A stretch of DNA of 7,570 bases from positions 1 to 7,570 of the forward strand of contig JAMOQV010000173.1 of the NCBI GenBank assembly GCA_027068615.1, read 5' to 3'. Numbering within the stretch: the stretch's first letter is position 1; the number at the start of each line of letters is the position of its first letter. The position numbers and the translations under genes were made by a program. This document shows positions 1 to 6,539 of this stretch, one piece after another. Origin of the DNA: Helicobacteraceae bacterium. Lineage in GTDB: Bacteria; Campylobacterota; Campylobacteria; Campylobacterales; Sulfurimonadaceae. The notes below the pieces were generated by a model that did not search any database, had not been told where the DNA came from, and saw nothing but the letters and a program-made list of their open reading frames with translations.

Positions 1-44
1 TAGATTAGAATATTGTATCTAAAAATTTAATGTAATTCAACTCA

Positions 45-88
45 AATTATGCAGTAGGAATTTATAAAATTTACCTATGCTTGTAATT
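45..88. repeat. Imperfect inverted repeat (long hairpin)
   Basis: The arms pair in blocks. AATTA (45-49) pairs with TAATT (84-88), GCA (51-53) with TGC (78-80), TAGG (55-58) with CCTA (74-77), and AATTT (59-63) with AAATT (67-71), around a 3-base ATA loop. Small internal loops or bulges lie at 50/81-83, 54 and 72-73. This gives 17 potential pairs in 44 bases. No T-run follows on either strand, so it does not look like an intrinsic terminator. It could be a structured transcript end or a relic of a small palindromic element. The pairing is seen directly; any function is unknown. Confidence 0.5.
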
Positions 89-204
89 AAGGGGTGTTTA
101 GTAAAAATTTTAAGCCACCTTATTGGTAGTGTAGATTTTTAATGAATGCCACTTGATTGCAATGATAGAGTATAATTTTTTATTTCTATTGCATAATTAA
201 TATA

Positions 205-217
205 TGTGAATTTCACA
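205..217. promoter_or_regulatory. 13-bp perfect palindrome, candidate operator
   Basis: TGTGAA and TTCACA flank a single central T, giving a perfect palindrome. Its centre (211) lies about 36 bases upstream of the -10 box at 247-252, so roughly 48 bases before the predicted transcription start, a place where dimeric activators often sit. The half-sites resemble the CRP TGTGA/TCACA halves, but they are 3 bases apart instead of 6, so a standard CRP site is not supported. The regulator is unknown. Confidence 0.35.
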
Positions 218-246
218 AAAAAACAACACTTGAAAAATGATTATTT

Positions 247-252
247 TATAAT
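247..252 (+). promoter_or_regulatory. -10 box for the small membrane ORF
   Basis: A perfect TATAAT preceded by a T-run, followed by a purine near 259 as a likely start point. There is no good -35 at 17 bases; a TTGAAA at 230-235 is only 11 bases away. In Campylobacterota the sigma-70 promoter commonly relies on the -10 and T-rich upstream DNA, so this remains a credible promoter. It would give a 5' leader of about 45 bases before the ATG at 304. Confidence 0.5.
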
Positions 253-289
253 AAATAAGGTATCATTATAAAAGAAAAAGTTATATTTT

Positions 290-294
290 AGGAG
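290..294 (+). promoter_or_regulatory. Shine-Dalgarno site of the small ORF
   Basis: AGGAG sits 9 bases before the ATG at 304. It is one of the best ribosome-binding sites in the window and is the main reason to believe that the 31-codon ORF is translated. Confidence 0.65.
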
Positions 295-303
295 TTATAT
301 ACT

Positions 304-399
304 ATGGAAAATGGAACAGGAGCTATCCCTATAGCTATCATATCTACTATTGTCTTAGGGTTTATATTTTGGATTGTTCATAAGATAAATAATATCTAA
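304..399 (+). CDS. Small single-span membrane protein (31 aa), unknown function
   Basis: I do not recognise this protein. It starts with ATG after an AGGAG spaced by 9 bases and downstream of a TATAAT, and it ends in TAA at 397-399. The product has a short polar N-terminus (MENGTG), a hydrophobic stretch over about residues 7-25 (rich in I, A, F, V and L, with one Trp), and a short tail with His, Lys and Asn. The positive tail predicts N-out/C-in by the positive-inside rule. This is the build of small inner-membrane proteins that act as accessory subunits or regulators of larger complexes, but nothing identifies the partner. The stop codon interlocks with the pilin stop on the other strand (TAA 397-399 against TAG 398-396). 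An AGCTAT/ATAGCT inverted repeat with a 4-base loop lies in its early codons (321-336). It is the only gene on the plus strand. Confidence 0.6.
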   Translation: MENGTGAIPIAIISTIVLGFIFWIVHKINNI

Positions 400-875
400 T
401 CATCAGTTAATGTAAAAGTTCCATCATCTTTGTTATATAGCCAATGTGTTTCTTCGCATGGTTTTTTATGAGGTTTCTCATCTTTACATTTTACTGGATT
501 TTTATCATCATTTGAAGCAGGGCCTCTAAATTCATTTGTATTACTAACAGACCAAACATCAGAAGTTGTGTTTTTTAGTATCTTATTAAGAGGGTTGTCA
601 TCTGAATCACCTAGTGTACCATCTTTTGGGTATCCAGCATCTGTTAAATCATCTTGAGATATTGATTTACCACAAGTAAAACTACCTTCATTTATGATCC
701 ATTCTCCATGGCAAGCATCTATTGCTGTTTGTACAGAAGAAGCAGTTGATAACTCAGCTGCTTCTTTCGAGTTGTCACTAAGACCAGAAAATTTTGGTAT
801 AGCAACAGAAGCCAATACACCGATAATAACAATAACAAATATAAGTTCAATTAGTGTAAAAGCTTTTTTATTCAT
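396..875 (-). CDS. Type IV pilin-like protein, four cysteines (downstream paralogue)
   Basis: A 159-aa prepilin. Its leader is only five residues (MNKKA), followed by F-T-L-I-E and a hydrophobic helix to about residue 27. Prepilin peptidase should cut after Ala5, leaving Phe1 with the conserved Glu5 (Glu10 of the precursor). Ala at -1 instead of the more usual Gly is, to my knowledge, frequent in Campylobacterota pilins. The globular part has Cys at 55, 68, 130 and 140, enough for two disulfides; the last pair brackets a lysine-rich loop. The C-terminus is very acidic. Fibre-forming pilins or type II-like pseudopilins both fit, and no assembly ATPase or platform gene lies in the window to decide. 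The gene starts with ATG 14 bases after its paralogue stops, with no good Shine-Dalgarno, so translation probably depends on coupling. The two leaders and helices are nearly identical while the heads differ, which suggests duplication followed by divergence. Confidence 0.9.
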   Translation of the reverse strand: MNKKAFTLIELIFVIVIIGVLASVAIPKFSGLSDNSKEAAELSTASSVQTAIDACHGEWIINEGSFTCGKSISQDDLTDAGYPKDGTLGDSDDNPLNKILKNTTSDVWSVSNTNEFRGPASNDDKNPVKCKDEKPHKKPCEETHWLYNKDDGTFTLTDD

Positions 876-889
876 AATTATCTATCTAA

Positions 890-1363
890 CTAGAAAGTTG
901 TATCTTGGTAATACTCATATTTAGCATCACCACCATCATTATCAGAATCTTTAAATTTATCTTTACAGATATCTTGTGATTTTGTTTCAGGGAAATTATC
1001 ACAATCTATACGAGTTGATAATTTTCTATCACTTATATATAAGTATATTTGAGCAACTACACCACTATCTTTTGTAGCATTTATCTCATATTTACCATCA
1101 TAACCACTACCATTACCATAAAGGATAGTTGCACCAGATAAATTAACAATATCTTTAAGTTCAAAAGATGTATTGTTTTCTAAATCTATCTTGTTAACAG
1201 CAGCACTAGGAACTGAAGATTCAGCATCTTTCATCATTTTGATGATATTGTTAACTTCTGCATTGTTTTTAAGATTTGTAAACTTTGGAACAGCAACTGC
1301 TGCTAGTACACCTATAATCACGATAACGAAGATTAACTCTATGAGTGTAAAACCTTTTTTCAT
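890..1363 (-). CDS. Type IV pilin-like protein with C-terminal disulfide loop and EF-hand-like motif
   Basis: A 157-aa prepilin with a four-residue leader (MKKG), then F-T-L-I-E and a hydrophobic helix to about residue 26. Cleavage after Gly4 by prepilin peptidase is expected, with the conserved Glu at mature position 5. The head domain has only two cysteines (121 and 133) near the C-terminus, the placement of the disulfide-bonded D-region of many pilins. Directly after lies DSDNDGGDAKYE (139-150), which has Asp at positions 1, 3 and 5, Gly at 6 and Glu at 12, the ligand spacing of an EF-hand calcium loop. The start is ATG with AGGA (1375-1372) 8 bases upstream. The gene lies first in the two-gene pilin unit, behind its own -10 box. 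Major pilin, minor pilin and pseudopilin are all possible. Confidence 0.9.
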   Translation of the reverse strand: MKKGFTLIELIFVIVIIGVLAAVAVPKFTNLKNNAEVNNIIKMMKDAESSVPSAAVNKIDLENNTSFELKDIVNLSGATILYGNGSGYDGKYEINATKDSGVVAQIYLYISDRKLSTRIDCDNFPETKSQDICKDKFKDSDNDGGDAKYEYYQDTTF

Positions 1364-1444
1364 TTTTTGTATCCTTTGAATAATATGAAAGAAAAATGAG
1401 TATTACCTTTCTTTTTTAAAGCAGATAAACTCTTCAACTTGCAA

Positions 1445-1450
1445 ATTATA
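1445..1450 (-). promoter_or_regulatory. Probable -10 box of the pilin pair
   Basis: Read on the minus strand, this is TATAAT, in the 117-base gap between the co-polymerase gene and the first pilin. It predicts a transcription start near 1438 and a leader of about 75 bases. The hexamer 17 bases upstream (GTGGTT) is a poor -35. I saw no -24/-12 sigma-54 signature in the gap. The pilins may therefore be transcribed separately from the upstream operon, although read-through is also possible because no strong terminator is visible after the TAA at 1483-1481. Confidence 0.45.
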
Positions 1451-1480
1451 TATTGTTTTTATTAAAAAACCACTTAAGTA

Positions 1481-3895
1481 TTATATTTGTGAGATTCTTT
1501 GTTTTAGTCTTTCAAAACTATGTTTTATACTTTTATTATTATCTAAAAATGAATATCCAGAAGAGTTGATATCAATTAAGTCATTATTTATAAGAATGAT
1601 ATGCTTTTTTGAAAATTTTGATATATCTCTAAAGTGTTTACCTGATACTTTTGCCGGAGTGTGATTAAGTCTTACAATACTTATTGATAAATCAACAATA
1701 GTAGATAATGATAATGATTCACTATGTATAGGGTATGGTGGAGTATCCAAGATAATATAATCAAATGTATTTTTTAAAGAGGCAAATATTTTTTTATATT
1801 TTTCCAGTTTTGTATCTAATTGCATATTTTGTTCGGTTGTATTAAATGGTAATATATATAAATCTTTTTTATTATAAAGTTTGATTTTTTTGATAGCTTT
1901 TTTTAAGTCTTTAGCTGAGTCTATTTTCCTTAGTTTTTGTTTTTTTTCAATATCCAATGACATATTTACAAGTATCACTTTCGCGTTATTTGCAACTAAA
2001 CTTTGTGCTACATTTCTAGCAACGAATGTTTTTCCATCTTTTGGATATGGTGATGTGAATTGTATAGTTTTTATCTCTGGATGATTAAAAAATATCAATG
2101 TTTGCATAGTTGTAAAAAGTTCATTTATTTTATCTTCTTTGTTGAAGTTTATTAAGCCCTCTGGTGTTATAGATTTTTTTGATATCTTTGGTACTCCACC
2201 CATTATTTTTGAAGTTGTCATTTTACTTACGATTACTCTTGATAAAAATAGTGGAAATAGCAGGTGCTTTATAATTGTAGCTATTATACCTATAACCAAT
2301 GCGATTAAGAAGTTTACTATAATCTTACCAGTTACTTTATTTGTTGGTTTTTTAGGGATAGTAGCATCTCTTAGTTTTCTGTTACTGTATTTTATAAAAA
2401 CTTTATTGTAGAGTAGATTTCTCTCACTTTCATATAGTTGTTTATAATTTATCTCAAGCATTGTAATGTGGTTTTTAATAAAGTCTATTTTATCCTTTAT
2501 TTCTATTGATTCTATTAGTTTATCTCTTGCATTATTATATGTTTTTATAATTTTTTCATTTTTCATTTTTAATTCTTCTATCTTATATCCGATATCCAAT
2601 AGAAGTAAATCTTTTTGTTTTTCTACTAAGCGTTTAGCATTTTTATAAACTATTGATTCTGGAGTGTATTTTGTTTGAATAATAAGAAATTTTTTCAACA
2701 CATCATCAAGTTGAGTTGATACGGCTGCTATAGATGAAAATACTGGACGATCAGATAGTGTTATTTTTGATATATCCTTTGTCTCTTTAAGATGCTTTTT
2801 ATACATTTTTAATCTTTCTATCTCTATCTCATTTTTTCTCATAGCAGATTTTAATGTACTGTTTTCTTGATTTGAGGTTTTAAAAAAGTTTATATCTATA
2901 ACTGATTTTGTTTTTTTTCTGATCTCTCTTAGCTCTTTTAGATATTTATCCCTCATCTCTCCTAATCTTTTTCTTTCATCTAGCATAAAGTTATAAACCT
3001 TATCTATGTTTTTTAATTTTATATTTATATTGAAGTTTATAAATTCATCTATAAGATTGTTTGTAAACTTACTAAGCATATAAGGATTATTACCAGTTGT
3101 AGCTACTTCAACAAGGGCAGAACCACCACCTTTTACTTTTATATTTTTTTTAATCTTTTTATAATCGGCTGATTGATTATTAATAGATATATATAGTGTG
3201 TCAGGTAGTTTTAACAATGGAGATATTGCATCAAAATATTTTTTTTCTTTTTCTTCCACTTTTCTATGCAAAATAAAAGAGCATAAATTTTTAATCTTTG
3301 TTACTTGATTTACTTTAGATGTTGCAAGGTATTTGCTATCTGTTTTACTAAAAATTTTAAACTCATCATAATCAACAAATTTAATAACCAACTCAATATT
3401 TTCTGTATAAGCATTATAGATTGTAGCATTGTCCACATAGAGGTCACCATGTTCATTACTAGGTATTAAATTTTTTATATTTTTGTGATATATACTTCCC
3501 CATGTTAAGAATGTTGCTATTTGGTATTTTGAATCTCTTTTATCTGAAATATATACATTGTAGCCAGATTTTACAATGGCATTTTGGATAACTATAGGAC
3601 TTGTGAAATATTCATTGATAAGTTCTTTTCTACTCTCTTCATCATAATCAGGTAGAATTTTTTTTAGTACTTTATCTTTTATATCTAAAAAATCACCTTC
3701 TTTTTCAACATATACTAACCCTTGTGTTGAAAAATATATATCTTGTTTTAAAGTTTTATTTATAAGTAATATACTTATAGTGAGAGTTACAGTTATAAAA
3801 AAAAACAGTTTATGTCTTAATATTAAAAAGACACCAGTAATATCAATATTATCTGATTGAATTTTTTCTTTTACATCTATATTTTTATCTGCCAA
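1481..3895 (-). CDS. Wzc-like polysaccharide co-polymerase fused to a degenerate BY-kinase domain
   Basis: An 804-aa inner-membrane protein for export and chain-length control of exopolysaccharide or capsule. A Wzz-type N-terminus leads into a first span at about 28-46. A long periplasmic part (about 47-524), largely helical and coiled-coil over about 295-500, ends in a proline-rich stretch (PKKP at 514-517) and a second span at about 525-550. The cytoplasmic C-terminus resembles bacterial tyrosine kinases: Walker A with GKT at 621-623 (Lys622) and Walker B ILDTPP at 715-720 (Asp717). The Walker A' region (640-648, VILVNMSLD) lacks the DxDxR acidic/Arg signature, and the tail has only one tyrosine (Tyr781) instead of a cluster, so autophosphorylation is doubtful. 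At 804 aa it is longer than E. coli Wzc (about 720). The start is TTG: the next Met is residue 273, and a later start would lose the first span. It lies 13 bases after the kinase gene, so the two should share a transcript. Confidence 0.88.
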   Translation of the reverse strand: MADKNIDVKEKIQSDNIDITGVFLILRHKLFFFITVTLTISILLINKTLKQDIYFSTQGLVYVEKEGDFLDIKDKVLKKILPDYDEESRKELINEYFTSPIVIQNAIVKSGYNVYISDKRDSKYQIATFLTWGSIYHKNIKNLIPSNEHGDLYVDNATIYNAYTENIELVIKFVDYDEFKIFSKTDSKYLATSKVNQVTKIKNLCSFILHRKVEEKEKKYFDAISPLLKLPDTLYISINNQSADYKKIKKNIKVKGGGSALVEVATTGNNPYMLSKFTNNLIDEFINFNINIKLKNIDKVYNFMLDERKRLGEMRDKYLKELREIRKKTKSVIDINFFKTSNQENSTLKSAMRKNEIEIERLKMYKKHLKETKDISKITLSDRPVFSSIAAVSTQLDDVLKKFLIIQTKYTPESIVYKNAKRLVEKQKDLLLLDIGYKIEELKMKNEKIIKTYNNARDKLIESIEIKDKIDFIKNHITMLEINYKQLYESERNLLYNKVFIKYSNRKLRDATIPKKPTNKVTGKIIVNFLIALVIGIIATIIKHLLFPLFLSRVIVSKMTTSKIMGGVPKISKKSITPEGLINFNKEDKINELFTTMQTLIFFNHPEIKTIQFTSPYPKDGKTFVARNVAQSLVANNAKVILVNMSLDIEKKQKLRKIDSAKDLKKAIKKIKLYNKKDLYILPFNTTEQNMQLDTKLEKYKKIFASLKNTFDYIILDTPPYPIHSESLSLSTIVDLSISIVRLNHTPAKVSGKHFRDISKFSKKHIILINNDLIDINSSGYSFLDNNKSIKHSFERLKQRISQI

Positions 3896-3897
3896 GG

Positions 3898-3907
3898 GTT
3901 ATCTCTT
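3898..3907 (-). promoter_or_regulatory. Ribosome-binding leader supporting the TTG start of the co-polymerase
   Basis: On the minus strand AAGAGATAAC lies in the 13-base gap after the kinase stop codon. AAGAGA ends 6 bases before the TTG at 3895-3893. It is a weak Shine-Dalgarno match, but the same ten bases precede the TTG start of the upstream kinase gene, which supports both start choices. Confidence 0.45.
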
Positions 3908-3908
3908 G

Positions 3909-6539
3909 TTAAATATATTTTTGTATTTTTTCAACCAATAGTTCAGTGTCTATTGGTTTTGCAATAACATCATCAACCATTGCTTTTATAGATTTGATTT
4001 TTTCACTTGGTAAACTTTTTTCAACTATCGCAATAATTGCTGTATGCTTATTAAAGTTATTTTTTATATGTTCTATTAATTTGATTGAATCTCTATTTGA
4101 CATACTTGTGCCTATTATATTAATATCAATTTTGTTATTTGATAAGATTTCATGAGCCATACTTGAATTTAATGCTTTAAATATAGTTAGATTTAAACTT
4201 TCCAAAATACTTGATATTGTAAAAAGTGTTTTTGCATCACTATCTATAACCATCGCATTTAGATTTAAGCTAGTTGTTTGTTCATGAGTTATTTTTTTAG
4301 CTTCAATCTGTTTAGGTTTTGGCATCTCTAATATCTCTTCAGTTTCTACATCATTAAAACTATTCTCTTTATTATTTAGATTAAGAGGTATAGAGAGATA
4401 AAAAGTACTACCTTTACCCATTGCACTTTTAATACTAATTTTTCCTTCTAACAATTTAGCAAATTTTTTACTTATAGAAAGTCCTAACCCTGTTCCTCCA
4501 TATTTTTTATTTATAGAGCCATCTGCTTGTTTAAATGCTTCAAATATAAGACTGTGCTTCTCTTTTGGTATCCCGATACCTGTATCTTTAACACTAAATA
4601 AAACTCTATTTTCAGATGAGCTTATATCTTTTTGGATGCATAGTTCAATCTTACCTTCATGAGTGAATTTTATGGCATTTGATATAAAGTTTCTTATGAT
4701 TTGAGAGAGTTTATTTCTATCTGTACTAAAAGTAGAATTAAACTTATCTATTGTATAGAAATTTATACCTTTTTCTTGTGCTATTGATTCAAAGATATCT
4801 TTCATCTCTTCTAAAAAGCTCTTAGAATGGATAGTATATATATCTAGAGTTGATTCTCCAGCTTCAACTTTAGATACATTTAATAAGTCTTCAATAAGTC
4901 TTAAAAGTTCATTACCTGCAGTATGTATAATCTCTGCTTTTTTAATCTCATCACTAGAAAGGTTAGCTGTTTTATTTTGCAATAACAGTTTAGAAAGTAA
5001 TATAATAGAATTAAGAGGAGTTTTTAATTCATGAGTTATATTTGATAAAAATTCATCTTTGTACTTGTTGGCTTCTTCTAGTCTTGTTGTTTGAAGTTTT
5101 AGTTTTTTATTTGTGTTTTGTGTTATTTTAAGCAGTTTATTTAATTCCCATCTTTGTAGGGTAACATATAAAGATGGAGCAACAATAAGAGTTGTTTCGT
5201 TTATAAATAGTTCTTTTTTCTCATCAATTTTTCCTAAAAAAGTTAATTCTATAACCCCAATTAGCATATCTTTATAAACAAGGGGAGCTATATATAGGGT
5301 ACTTGGTTTTTCATATACTGTTCCACTGATAATATGTTTTTCATAATTGGATAAGTCTGTTAGTATGATAGGTTTTTTTGAAAAGGCAACTTCACCGATA
5401 AGTCCTTCTTTTAATTTAAAGTTTTGCTGTAGATCATCACTAAGTGCGTAAGAAGCATATCTTTCTAAATTTTGATTTGATTTGTTAAATATAAATATTG
5501 CTCCACTACTAGCTTTTAAATACTCACCTAAGAAAAGTAATGTCTTTCTAGAAACACCTTTTAATGTTTGTTCACCAGATATTTTTATATTTAAGTCATT
5601 TAATCCATTTTTTAACCAAGATTGGGTTTTGTGTTCTATCTCACTTATTTGTAATGTTTTAGTCATAGTTGCAAGGACTTTACTTAGTTCATCTTTTTTA
5701 TTTCTTGGTTTGATTTCAAAAGAGTAATCCCCCTCCATAATCCTTTTTGCATGTTTTACAATATTTCTTTCATTTTGAAAAAGTCTATCTAATGAAGCAT
5801 ATAAAATAGTAATCTCATCTTTGTTCTCTATATATGGAAGCTCTTGTAGATTACCAACAGATGCTTTTGTTAGTACATCTTTAATATCTTCAATAGGCTT
5901 TACAATAGAATTTATAACATTTCGTCCTAGTTTATAAGATATAATAGTAGCTATTATGGTTAACGTCCAGAATAGTTTTATTACAATATCTGTTGCCCAT
6001 GATTTTAGTTTATTGGTTAAAACATAAAATTCTTTTAAGATGTTGTTAATCTGTCCCTCTTGACGACTAATTTTATTTAGAATTTGTTTTTTAAATATAG
6101 GATCATCAGAGTTTTTATACTCTTGTGCATATTTTTTATACTCTTTGATTAGGTTATAACTAGATTGTATAACGAATGTCATTTTAAAGATATATTTTTC
6201 AGAAGATAGTGTATTTAGTATTCTAACAGAACTTGATGTTTGTTTTTTTCTTTCTAGGTAGTTAAGGAAGTTTTTCCCCTCTGTTATAGAGTTGTCTATA
6301 TTGTAGCTAAAACTTTCATAGTCATTTATATTACCACTAGCGACATATCTATAGAACTCTTCTACGGCTGTTCTATAGTTTTTTTCATGCCCCTCATTAT
6401 ACTTGTTTATAATTTGTAGTTTATCTATATACATCAAAGAGGTATGTGCAAAAATAGTTATAAAAAATATTAAAAATATATTTATACCAATAATTTTAAA
6501 GAGGCGTCTCTTAATAGAATTATTTTTATTTAATAGCAA
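3909..6539 (-). CDS. Hybrid sensor histidine kinase with tandem HAMP, GAF and a degenerate receiver
   Basis: An 876-aa membrane sensor kinase. Order: first span at about 13-37; a helical, probably periplasmic sensor of about 145 residues resembling a four-helix bundle; second span at about 184-204; HAMP at about 206-258; a second HAMP-like unit at about 259-298; GAF at about 325-460; coiled coil at about 463-492; HisKA with H-box FLSNITHELKTP (His503); HATPase with N-box Asn621, G1 DTGIGIP (652-658), F-box near 666 and G2 GGTGLGLS (681-688); and a C-terminal receiver at about 760-876. The kinase core looks fully active. The receiver does not: the phospho-acceptor position is Gly810, the switch Thr/Ser is Val839, and one of the paired acidic residues is Ser767, although Asp766 and Lys861 remain. 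It overlaps the REC-GGDEF gene by 14 bases and starts with TTG; the next Met (36) would lose the first span. The likely phosphotransfer partner is the neighbouring REC-GGDEF protein. The ligand is unknown. Confidence 0.92.
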   Translation of the reverse strand: MLLNKNNSIKRRLFKIIGINIFLIFFITIFAHTSLMYIDKLQIINKYNEGHEKNYRTAVEEFYRYVASGNINDYESFSYNIDNSITEGKNFLNYLERKKQTSSSVRILNTLSSEKYIFKMTFVIQSSYNLIKEYKKYAQEYKNSDDPIFKKQILNKISRQEGQINNILKEFYVLTNKLKSWATDIVIKLFWTLTIIATIISYKLGRNVINSIVKPIEDIKDVLTKASVGNLQELPYIENKDEITILYASLDRLFQNERNIVKHAKRIMEGDYSFEIKPRNKKDELSKVLATMTKTLQISEIEHKTQSWLKNGLNDLNIKISGEQTLKGVSRKTLLFLGEYLKASSGAIFIFNKSNQNLERYASYALSDDLQQNFKLKEGLIGEVAFSKKPIILTDLSNYEKHIISGTVYEKPSTLYIAPLVYKDMLIGVIELTFLGKIDEKKELFINETTLIVAPSLYVTLQRWELNKLLKITQNTNKKLKLQTTRLEEANKYKDEFLSNITHELKTPLNSIILLSKLLLQNKTANLSSDEIKKAEIIHTAGNELLRLIEDLLNVSKVEAGESTLDIYTIHSKSFLEEMKDIFESIAQEKGINFYTIDKFNSTFSTDRNKLSQIIRNFISNAIKFTHEGKIELCIQKDISSSENRVLFSVKDTGIGIPKEKHSLIFEAFKQADGSINKKYGGTGLGLSISKKFAKLLEGKISIKSAMGKGSTFYLSIPLNLNNKENSFNDVETEEILEMPKPKQIEAKKITHEQTTSLNLNAMVIDSDAKTLFTISSILESLNLTIFKALNSSMAHEILSNNKIDINIIGTSMSNRDSIKLIEHIKNNFNKHTAIIAIVEKSLPSEKIKSIKAMVDDVIAKPIDTELLVEKIQKYI

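Larger units (their letters stand above)
1..303. other. Non-coding region upstream of the small membrane ORF
   Basis: I find no convincing gene in these 303 bases. Every plus-strand frame closes quickly, and the longest ATG-initiated frame is 21 codons (77-142) without a Shine-Dalgarno sequence. Minus-strand frames are also broken. What can be seen is an imperfect hairpin near 45-88, a TATAAT hexamer at 171-176 without a clear partner, a 13-bp palindrome at 205-217, and the -10 box and ribosome-binding site of the ORF that begins at 304. The left edge may be the intergenic tail of a gene outside the window. No T-run terminator is obvious. Confidence 0.6.

Noticed and set aside
77..142. 21-codon ATG frame on the plus strand
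   Set aside because: There is no Shine-Dalgarno, no recognisable composition, and it begins inside the hairpin. Chance is the simplest explanation.
89..170. Possible remnant of an insertion element or broken gene, suggested by a GGGGTGTTTAG stretch and short open pieces in several frames
   Set aside because: No transposase motif, terminal repeats or target duplication can be shown, and all frames are short.
171..176. TATAAT as a second promoter far upstream of the small ORF
   Set aside because: There is no -35 or other support, and such hexamers are common in DNA this AT-rich. The box at 247-252 is better placed.
205..217. Classical CRP binding site
   Set aside because: The half-sites match but are spaced by 3 bases instead of 6.
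1388..1414. AAAGAAA / TTTCTTT inverted arms in the pilin leader as an attenuator or terminator
   Set aside because: Only A/T-rich 7-base arms around a 13-base loop, too weak to claim.
1472..1479. ACTTAAGT palindrome just after the co-polymerase stop, with a T-run on the minus strand, as a terminator
   Set aside because: The palindrome has no loop and no GC-rich stem, so it cannot form a proper terminator hairpin.
1881..2648. Open plus-strand frames opposite the co-polymerase, and similar ones opposite the kinase and pilins
   Set aside because: They are mirror frames of well-supported minus-strand genes, with low-complexity hydrophobic translations and no ribosome-binding sites.
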